From NCBI GenBank assembly GCA_910587075.1, contig CAJUKE010000007.1:16622-80621 (forward strand): a DNA stretch of 64,000 nt, read 5' to 3'. Below, in pieces: positions 57,607 to 64,000 of this stretch. The position numbers and the translations under genes are program-made. The first letter of the stretch is position 1. Every line of letters begins with the position of its first letter. Source of the stretch: an uncultured Muribaculaceae bacterium. GTDB lineage: Bacteria; Bacteroidota; Bacteroidia; Bacteroidales; Muribaculaceae. Below the pieces are notes generated by a model. That model was given only the letters and a program-made list of their open reading frames with translations. It searched no databases and had not been told where the DNA came from.

Positions 57607-58731
57607 ATGATTGAACGACAGTTACGTCCGGCAATAGAGGCCCTCCTTGGGTCGGGAAAGGCTATTATTATAATGGGTGCCCGCCAGGTTGGCAAATCAA
57701 CGCTATTGCGAGAAATGTTTGGCGTCAGAAATGATGTGTTATGGCTTAATGGCGATGATATGGATGTCCGAGAGTTGTTTAAAAATATGACTTCCGACCG
57801 CTTACGTCTGTTCCTCTCGGGAAAGAGTATGCTTATTGTCGACGAGGCTCAGCGCATCGAGGATATCGGCTTGAAATTAAAAGTTATTACTGACCAGATC
57901 GAAGGTGTTCAGGTAATAGCTACTGGAAGTTCATCGTTCCAACTCGCTTCGAAAGTTAATGAATCACTCACAGGGCGCAAACGCGAGTTTCAGATGTTCC
58001 CCTTGTCGTTCAAAGAGATGGTTAGCGACACCGATTTGCTCAAGGAAACGCGGCTCATTCCTCACCGTATGGTCTACGGATATTACCCCGAGGTGGTAAC
58101 GAGTCCAGGCGAAGAACGGGAAGTACTGCGCGAATTGTCGTCAAGCTATCTTTACAAGGATATTCTCCAGCTCGACGGCCTGACGAAGCCTGACAAGCTT
58201 GTGGCGCTGCTGCAGGCGCTCGCCCGTCAAATAGGCGACCAGATTTCCTATCGCGAAATCGGTATGCTGATTGGCCTCGACCCCAAGACCGTTGAGAGGT
58301 ATATCGATCTTTTGGAGAAGAGCTATGTTGTATTCCGGCTTGGAAGCTACTCGCGCAACCTTCGCAATGAGTTGAAGGCGAGCAAGAAAATCTATTTCTA
58401 TGACCTCGGCATAAGGAATGCCGTTATAGCGGATTTCCGCGAGGTGGAAAAGCGTTCCGATTGCGGCGCTTTGTGGGAGAATTTCGTGGTGAGCGAGCGC
58501 GTTAAGCAGCTCAATTACGCGAGGTCATTCACTAACGTATGGTTTTGGCGCACGCAACAGCAAAAAGAAATCGACATTATTGAAGAGTCCGACGGGCAGC
58601 TAATGGCGGTCGAGTGCAAATGGAATCCCGCAAAGGCAAATGCCTCAGTGCCGAAGCAGTTCAAGGAGGCCTATCCCGAATCGACCTTCAGGGTTATAAC
58701 ACCTGAGAATGTGGCGGAGTATCTGTTGTAA
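57607..58731 (+). CDS. AAA-family ATPase with DUF4143 domain
   Basis: 374 residues from ATG 57607 (a TTG two codons earlier is in frame). An N-terminal ATPase domain has Walker A MGARQVGKSTLL and Walker B LIVDEAQRIED. A DUF4143-type C-terminal domain follows (ALARQIGDQISYREIGMLIGLDPKTVERYIDLLEKSYVVF; ENFVVSERVKQ; FWRTQQQKEIDIIEE). These proteins are common accessory ATPases, possibly toxin-antitoxin or mobile-element associated; the function is unproven. The gene is lower in G+C than its neighbours and is preceded by a 32-bp tandem repeat. Confidence 0.92.
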   Translation: MIERQLRPAIEALLGSGKAIIIMGARQVGKSTLLREMFGVRNDVLWLNGDDMDVRELFKNMTSDRLRLFLSGKSMLIVDEAQRIEDIGLKLKVITDQIEGVQVIATGSSSFQLASKVNESLTGRKREFQMFPLSFKEMVSDTDLLKETRLIPHRMVYGYYPEVVTSPGEEREVLRELSSSYLYKDILQLDGLTKPDKLVALLQALARQIGDQISYREIGMLIGLDPKTVERYIDLLEKSYVVFRLGSYSRNLRNELKASKKIYFYDLGIRNAVIADFREVEKRSDCGALWENFVVSERVKQLNYARSFTNVWFWRTQQQKEIDIIEESDGQLMAVECKWNPAKANASVPKQFKEAYPESTFRVITPENVAEYLL

Positions 58732-58792
58732 TTCGTTTAAGTCGCTCTCATAAAACATCCTAATTCCCGATTAATACCTCCCGGATAATGTG

Positions 58793-59620
58793 TTAGTCGG
58801 GGAGGGTGGTGGTGTCGGGGCTGTAGGGGGTGAAGCGGAAGTATTCGTTTTTGGGGGTTAGGCGGTCGACGCGGTAGGTTTCGCCGCAGCCGTTGAGGAG
58901 GATTTGGTCGGGGGTAAAGGAGATTAGCGACCAGTATATGCCACCGTCGGGGCAGAAGGTGCAGCGGTCGGGTTGGAACATTGAGTTGTCGATTGGCAAG
59001 TCCTGGCGGGCTATGGAAAAGTTGCCGTCCATCATTTGGGAGGTGGCTTCGCCGGTATTGTTGTTTGCCATCATCCGTATGTTCTGGAAGAACAGCGTAC
59101 CGCGGTCGTTGTTTCGGGTGGCTGCCGCTCTGATGTAGGTCATCGACGGGTTGAGCAGGTATACGAACATATGCCGGTTGGTGTTGATCTCGCAGTAGGT
59201 TACCTCCCCTTCGCGCCCGAAGCTCGCGCCCAAGCGCCATTCCTGGAGGCGACGGCCGATGTCGCGGGGCGATGTCGCCGTCGGTGCCTCATACGGGTCG
59301 CGGGTTTCAAGACTCTCGACTTTGCGGAGCGTGTTGCCCCCTATGGTGAGCTTTCCATTGTCGAGACTCATTTCAAGGGGCGCGGTCTCGCCGGACACGA
59401 ATACGGAATCAGTGAATACCGTGCGGCTATGGATGCCGCGCGAGGGCACGTCGAGATAGGCGCGCAGCCCTGACGGAGTGTTTTCAAAGAATATGGCGGC
59501 TGAATCGGTTACTACGGCTTCGGCGCTATCCGAGGCCCACACGCCGCGGAACGCGCTGAAGTCAGCCGCCGCGGCTGTCAGCGAGCATGCGATCGCGATA
59601 AGGGTCAGTATCTTTTTCAT
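58793..59620 (-). CDS. Secreted protein of unknown function
   Basis: 275 residues with a signal peptide ending SLTAAAA. The mature protein has a beta-rich start (FSAFRGVWASDSAEAVVTDSAAIFFEN) suggestive of a lipocalin- or jelly-roll-like fold, and a middle region with ATRNNDRGTLFFQNIRMMANN. I do not recognise a family. It stands alone: 61 bases after the convergent ATPase gene and separated from the nuo genes by a terminator. Confidence 0.65.
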   Translation of the reverse strand: MKKILTLIAIACSLTAAAADFSAFRGVWASDSAEAVVTDSAAIFFENTPSGLRAYLDVPSRGIHSRTVFTDSVFVSGETAPLEMSLDNGKLTIGGNTLRKVESLETRDPYEAPTATSPRDIGRRLQEWRLGASFGREGEVTYCEINTNRHMFVYLLNPSMTYIRAAATRNNDRGTLFFQNIRMMANNNTGEATSQMMDGNFSIARQDLPIDNSMFQPDRCTFCPDGGIYWSLISFTPDQILLNGCGETYRVDRLTPKNEYFRFTPYSPDTTTLPD

Positions 59621-59719
59621 TGCTATTTATGATTCCTTTTTGAGTGGTTATGGAATGGAGTTACCGCGAAGATACTCTTTTTTCATTGCAAATTACGGTT
59701 CGCGCAAAATAATATGCAT

Positions 59720-59752
59720 AAAAAAAGGAGCCGGGCTTGACGGCCCGGCTCC
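59720..59752 (-). terminator. Terminator at the end of the nuo genes
   Basis: GGAGCCGGGC/GCCCGGCTCC (59752-59727 on the minus strand), loop of six, then seven T on the minus strand. Strong intrinsic terminator. Confidence 0.9.
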
Positions 59753-59802
59753 GGTGTGTTGATAGGGGTTGTTGAGTGAACCTCGTCAGCGGTCTTCAGT
59801 TT

Positions 59803-61269
59803 TTAGAACATGAAGGTGAAGAGGTTGGTTGTGTCGGAAGTGGTGAGGATGGTGTTGTAAACGCAGCTTACGATGCCGAGGGCGATGATGCCCGCAACGC
59901 AGATCCAGAGGCCGAGGCGCTCGGTCCAGTGCGAGCGGAAGGTGGCGATCTGCGGCTCCTCGGGGGAGATGTACATTGCCTTTACAACCAGCAGGTAGTA
60001 GTAGAGCGAGATGATGGTGTTGATCAGGGCGATGAGCACCAGGATGTAGAGCGCTACCGAACCGCTACCCAGGGCGGAGGTGAAGATGAAGAACTTCGAG
60101 AAGAAGCCAGCGAAGGGGGGGATACCTGCCAGGGAGAACATGGCGAGCATCATTGAGCATGCCAGCCAGGGGTTGGTTTTCGACAGGCCGTTGTAGTCGG
60201 TCATCAGGAGTTTGCCGGTCTTGTTCTCGATGGCCCCGATCACGCCGAAGGCGGCGAGGTTGGAGAAAATGTAGACCAGGACGTAGAACATAAGAGCGGC
60301 GAGGCCCATCTCGGTGCCACCTACGATGCCGAGCATGATGTAGCCGGCCTGCGAGATGGAGGAGAAGGCGAGGAAGCGCTTCATATTTTTCTGACGCATC
60401 GCGAAGAGGTTACCAATGGTGATGGTCGCGATAATCAGCGCGTAGAGCATCCACTCCCAGATCGCGGAGTAGAACTGGCCGAAGCACTGGGCAAGAACCA
60501 CCAGGAAGGCGAACGCTGCCGCACCCTTGGAGATTACCGAAAGATAGGAGGTAACCGGGGTGGGAGCGCCCTGGTATACGTCGGCGGTCCAGAGGTGGAA
60601 GGGCACGAGCGAGAGCTTGAAGCCGATGCCGGCTACCACGAAGGCGAGGGCCACGGCGAGCAGGGGAGAAACGCCACCCACGAGCCCTACGGCGATTTCG
60701 CTGAAGTATAGGCTGCCGGAGAGGCCGTACACGAAGGAGAGACCCATCATGAACACGGCTGAGGAGAACACGGCGGTAAGCATATACTTGATTGCCGCTT
60801 CGTGGCTCTCGTATTTGTTCTTCTCGAAGGCCACCATGGCGGCGAGGGGCAGGGAGGCCGACTCCAGGCCGATGATGAACAGGAGGAAGTGGCGGGCGGA
60901 AATCATAAGGTACATACCGAAGAGCGTCACAAACAGCAGTTCGTAGAACTCGCCGCGGCGCACGGCCTGGGTGTCGCTGTTGGCCCAGGTGGCGCTCTGG
61001 ATGAGCACCACGAGGACGCCGACGTTAAGTATGTTCTTGATCATCGCGCAAACCGGCGACGTGACGTACATTCCGGAGAACGCCGACACTTCGCGGCACT
61101 CGCCGCAGAAGAAGCCAAGGACGGTGAATATCGCGAACAGCACCGTGGCAAATCCGGTGATGCCGCCCAGGGCCTTGCGGGGCATAAAGGTATCGTAGAG
61201 GAACACCAGCAGGAACACGATCAGCAGACCTATTTCCTGCCCCATTGCCAAAAACTGTGAATAATCCAT
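59803..61269 (-). CDS. nuoN: NADH-quinone oxidoreductase subunit N
   Basis: 488 residues with about 14 membrane segments. Family stretches include SARHFLLFIIGLESASLPLAAM, KYESHEAAIKYMLTAVFSSAVFMMG, VPFHLWTADVYQGAPTPVTSYLS with the conserved Lys/Glu region, and AMFSLAGIPPFAGFFSKFFIF. It is one of the antiporter-like proton channels of complex I. It follows nuoM after 24 bases and is the last gene before the terminator. Confidence 0.96.
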   Translation of the reverse strand: MDYSQFLAMGQEIGLLIVFLLVFLYDTFMPRKALGGITGFATVLFAIFTVLGFFCGECREVSAFSGMYVTSPVCAMIKNILNVGVLVVLIQSATWANSDTQAVRRGEFYELLFVTLFGMYLMISARHFLLFIIGLESASLPLAAMVAFEKNKYESHEAAIKYMLTAVFSSAVFMMGLSFVYGLSGSLYFSEIAVGLVGGVSPLLAVALAFVVAGIGFKLSLVPFHLWTADVYQGAPTPVTSYLSVISKGAAAFAFLVVLAQCFGQFYSAIWEWMLYALIIATITIGNLFAMRQKNMKRFLAFSSISQAGYIMLGIVGGTEMGLAALMFYVLVYIFSNLAAFGVIGAIENKTGKLLMTDYNGLSKTNPWLACSMMLAMFSLAGIPPFAGFFSKFFIFTSALGSGSVALYILVLIALINTIISLYYYLLVVKAMYISPEEPQIATFRSHWTERLGLWICVAGIIALGIVSCVYNTILTTSDTTNLFTFMF

Positions 61270-61293
61270 ATCGGTTATTGAGTGCTTGGAAGA

Positions 61294-62805
61294 TTACATT
61301 CCGATTGCGCGGAAGATTTCGGGATTAAATGTGAAGCGGATCAGCCCTTCGAAGAAGTTGGGGAAGCAGCCGATGGCGGCCACGCTCACCACGAGGGTGA
61401 TCACGGAGAGACGCTCCCACCACACGGCGTCGGTGAGCTGCAGATGGTGCTCGTCCTGCACGGGGCCGAAGAGGAGCTTGCCCACGACGCGGAGGATGTA
61501 GACGGCGGTGATCACAATCGAGCAGCAGGCCACGATGGTGAACACGCGGTGGAACATATCGGCGTGCTCGAACGAACCCACGAAGATGGTCATTTCGGCA
61601 ACGAAGCCCGAGAGTCCCGGCAGACCGAGCGAAGCCATACCGGCGATCACATAGGCCACGCCGAGGAAGGGCATTATCTTCATCAGGCCACCCATCAGGC
61701 GGATGTCGCGGGTGTGGGTGCGGCCGTAGATCATACCGATCAGGGCGAAGAAGAGGGCGGTCATAAGGCCGTGGGAGAGCATCTGCATAATGGCGCCGGT
61801 GAGGGCGGTGGTGTTAATCATCAGGATGGCGAAGAGCACCATACCGCAGTGGCTTACCGAGGAGTAGGCGTTGATGTACTTGAGGTCGGTCTGAACGCAA
61901 GCCGAGAAGGCTCCGTAGACAACCGAGATGCCGGTGAGGATGAGGAAGATCCAGGCCAGGTCGTTGGCGGCCTCGGGCATAAGGTACATAGCCACGCGGA
62001 AGCAGCCGTAACCGCCGAGCTTCATAAGCACGCCGGCGTGGAGCATCGACACGGCGGTGGGGGCGCAGGCGTGACCGTCGGGGCTCCAGGTGTGGAAGGG
62101 GAACATGGCGCCGAGAACGCCGAAGCCCACGAAGCACATCGGGAAGAGGAAGTACTGCCAGCCGCGGGTGATAGCGCCGTTCTGGGAGATTTCAAGGATG
62201 TTCCAGGTGAGCTGGCCACCTTCGGGAGCCGAATGGTAGTAGATGCCGATGAGCGAGAGCATCAGGAACGCGGAACCGCCCATAAGCATCAGGGTGAGCT
62301 TCATCGCGGAGTATTCCTTGCGGCCTGTGCCCCAGACGCCGATCAGGAGGTACATCGGGATGAGGGCCACCTCGTAGAACATAAACATGGTGAAGAGGTC
62401 GATCGAGATGAAGAAGCCGAACACGCCCGTCGACAGGAGCAGGAGCCACATAAAGAAGTGGCGCGCGTCGTCAATCTTCCAGGACGCGAACGACCCGGCG
62501 AATACGATAATCGAGGAAAGGATGAGCATGGCGATCGAAACACCGTCGACACCAACCGCGAGGTTGATGTTCAGCGGGCCGAACCACTGCCAGGAGCCTG
62601 TGAAGAGCATCTCCTCGGTGTTGCCGGCCTGGCGCAGGGCGAGATAGTCGACCAGCACCCACACGCTCAGGGCCATCAGCAGCGTGGAGCCGACAACCGC
62701 GATGGTGCGGATCCCCTTAACGCCGCGGCACAGCGCGAATCCCCCCAGCATCAGCAGGGGAATGATCACGAAATAAATCAGAATATTTGAAAACATCTCT
62801 GTCAC
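61294..62805 (-). CDS. nuoM: NADH-quinone oxidoreductase subunit M
   Basis: 503 residues, about 14 membrane segments; start at 62805 or three codons later (MFSNILIYF). Motifs include VDGVSIAMLILSSIIVFAG, PMYLLIGVWGTGRKEYSAMKL, PFHTWSPDGHACAPTAVSML and SLGLPGLSGFVAEMTIFVG. It forms the second antiporter-like proton channel of complex I. Between nuoL and nuoN in the usual L-M-N order. Confidence 0.96.
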   Translation of the reverse strand: MTEMFSNILIYFVIIPLLMLGGFALCRGVKGIRTIAVVGSTLLMALSVWVLVDYLALRQAGNTEEMLFTGSWQWFGPLNINLAVGVDGVSIAMLILSSIIVFAGSFASWKIDDARHFFMWLLLLSTGVFGFFISIDLFTMFMFYEVALIPMYLLIGVWGTGRKEYSAMKLTLMLMGGSAFLMLSLIGIYYHSAPEGGQLTWNILEISQNGAITRGWQYFLFPMCFVGFGVLGAMFPFHTWSPDGHACAPTAVSMLHAGVLMKLGGYGCFRVAMYLMPEAANDLAWIFLILTGISVVYGAFSACVQTDLKYINAYSSVSHCGMVLFAILMINTTALTGAIMQMLSHGLMTALFFALIGMIYGRTHTRDIRLMGGLMKIMPFLGVAYVIAGMASLGLPGLSGFVAEMTIFVGSFEHADMFHRVFTIVACCSIVITAVYILRVVGKLLFGPVQDEHHLQLTDAVWWERLSVITLVVSVAAIGCFPNFFEGLIRFTFNPEIFRAIGM

Positions 62806-62837
62806 TATACTTTACTGTGTTAGCATTAAGGTTCCTC

Positions 62838-64000
62838 TTACATGAGGCAGATGGCGGTTACAGCGCCGAGCACTAAGGCGCCCACCAGGTAGAACCAGAC
62901 GTAGAACTGCAGATTGCCCGACTGGAGACCGCGGATGGCGTAGGAGAGCTTGTTGGTGACGTATGCCATGCCGTCCATCGTGCCGTCGATAATGTGGCGG
63001 TCAAACCAGGCGATAGGTTTGGAAATGCAGCCGAAGATAATCTTGTGGGTGATGAACATATAGAGTTCGTCCCAGTAGAAGCGGTGGTGGGCCCAGCGCC
63101 AGAGGGCGGGCATAGCGGCCTTCATCTTGGCGGGGAGCGGGTTCTCCTTGCGGTACATCACGGTCGCGAGGATAATCGCGAGGATGGCCACGGCGAGGGA
63201 AATGGCGGCCACGCTCCAGTCGAGAGCCTTGAGGTTGGTGAAGAAGCCGACGCTGTCGAACATCTCGTGGCCGTTCCAGGTAACGAGGTTGCCCATCGGC
63301 ACGAAGCCTGCGACGCAGGAAACGACTGCCAGGATAACCAGCGGGAGGGTCATAGTCCAGGGCTGGTCGTGGGGCGCGTGGTGACCTTCATGCACCTTGT
63401 GTTCCTTCCACCAGAATATGAGGTAGTAGAGGCGGAACATATAGAAGGCGGTAAGGCCGGCGACGAGCGACATCCAGATGTACCAGAAAATCGAGTGGCC
63501 CATGGTTGCGGTCAGGATTTCGTCCTTCGAGAAGAAGCCAGCGAAGGGGATGATACCGGCGATAGCCAGACAGCCGATCAGGAAGGTGATATGGGTTACG
63601 GGCATATATTTGCGGAGCCCGTGCATATCGGTGTAGTCGTTGGAGCCGATGGCGTGGATCAGGGCGCCGGCGCAGAGGAAGAGCAGGGCCTTGAACATGG
63701 CGTGGGTGAAGAGGTGGAACATACCTGCCATATAACCGAGACCGTGGTGGAACTCGGGACGTGCCACGCCGAGCGAAACCATCATGAAGGCGATTTGCGA
63801 GATGGTCGAGAAGGCGAGCACGCGCTTGATGTCGATCTGCGTGCAAGCAACGATGGCGGCGTAGAGGGCGGTGAGCGCGCCTACAACCACGATGATGTTG
63901 AGAGCGGCCTCCTCCATAAGGTAGAGGGGGAACAGACGGGCCACGAGGTATACACCGGCCACAACCATGGTGGCGGCGTGGATGAGGGCCGACACGGGGG
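62838..64000 (-). CDS. nuoL: NADH-quinone oxidoreductase subunit L, 5' end outside window
   Basis: About 387 C-terminal codons are visible; the frame is open to base 64000 so the N-terminus lies beyond it. The visible part begins in the conserved PVSALIHAATMVVAGVYLVAR segment and continues with ALYAAIVACTQIDIKRVLAFSTISQ, MFHLFTHAMFKALLFLCAGALIHAIG and the long lateral-helix region of NuoL. It forms the distal proton channel of complex I. Stop to nuoM start distance is 32 bases. Confidence 0.95.
   Translation of the reverse strand, partial: PVSALIHAATMVVAGVYLVARLFPLYLMEEAALNIIVVVGALTALYAAIVACTQIDIKRVLAFSTISQIAFMMVSLGVARPEFHHGLGYMAGMFHLFTHAMFKALLFLCAGALIHAIGSNDYTDMHGLRKYMPVTHITFLIGCLAIAGIIPFAGFFSKDEILTATMGHSIFWYIWMSLVAGLTAFYMFRLYYLIFWWKEHKVHEGHHAPHDQPWTMTLPLVILAVVSCVAGFVPMGNLVTWNGHEMFDSVGFFTNLKALDWSVAAISLAVAILAIILATVMYRKENPLPAKMKAAMPALWRWAHHRFYWDELYMFITHKIIFGCISKPIAWFDRHIIDGTMDGMAYVTNKLSYAIRGLQSGNLQFYVWFYLVGALVLGAVTAICLM

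Noticed and set aside
61282..62790. 502-residue plus-strand open frame rich in His and Glu
   Set aside because: Exact complement of nuoM; composition reflects antisense of hydrophobic codons.

Overview
The window looks like a chromosomal segment of a Bacteroidales bacterium, with a moderately high G+C content and strongly C/G-ending codons in the core genes. The evidence is a SusC/SusD pair with two polysaccharide lyases, fimbrillin-like lipoproteins, short A+T-rich leaders with Bacteroidetes-type promoters (TTTG, about 20 bases, TAnnTTTG), a four-gene 2-oxoacid:ferredoxin oxidoreductase operon, and a Nuo-type complex I. A gut Muribaculaceae-like genus is my best guess; this is inference, as no rRNA is present.

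Layout. 1-12677 (+): a glycan-utilisation locus with two paralogous fimbrillin-like surface proteins (the first cut by the window edge), a heparinase II/III-family lyase with a DUF4962-like N-terminus, SusC, SusD and a PL12 heparinase III-type lyase. Binding, import and cleavage of a uronic-acid polysaccharide are encoded together, but no sulfatase or regulator is in view. 12780-20083 (+): a lower-GC type I restriction-modification island, hsdM - ORF6N protein - hsdS - four-helix-bundle protein - hsdR, with 4-bp start/stop overlaps. It carries a 9-bp-period palindromic array in front of hsdR and a 12-bp tandem repeat in the HsdS linker. 20092-28315 (-): a PH-like membrane protein, a polysaccharide flippase, a DUF2807-like protein, dusB, obgE, and three nonulosonic-acid/legionaminic-type sugar activation genes without a synthase. 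28370-28979: a non-coding region with a short sRNA candidate and a ~300-nt RNA whose long irregular hairpin resembles 6S RNA.

28980-31022 (+): three small exported proteins of unknown role. 31203-36824 (-): korCBAD, a thioredoxin-like lipoprotein, mdh and ribD. 37019-48823 (-): a GHL10-type glycosidase, a giant alpha-2-macroglobulin-like protein without a recognisable thioester, an ECF sigma operon (sigma, single-pass membrane protein, Spy/CpxP-like protein), and an MGH1-like glycosidase. 49003-53583: a DMT exporter, a His/Lys/Asp-rich exported protein, a beta-barrel candidate, prmA, and a YtxH-YtxH-holin-like envelope cluster. 53909-58731 (+): uvrA, a DUF805 protein, and an AAA/DUF4143 ATPase behind a 32-bp tandem repeat. 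58793-64000 (-): an unknown secreted protein and nuoN, nuoM and partial nuoL.

The most notable non-coding structure is a ~185-bp inverted-repeat element (MITE-like): two near-identical copies (36837-37021, 53701-53886), one diverged inverted copy (34496-34680) and one 33-bp end-to-end remnant (45551-45583). Each lies directly at a gene boundary.
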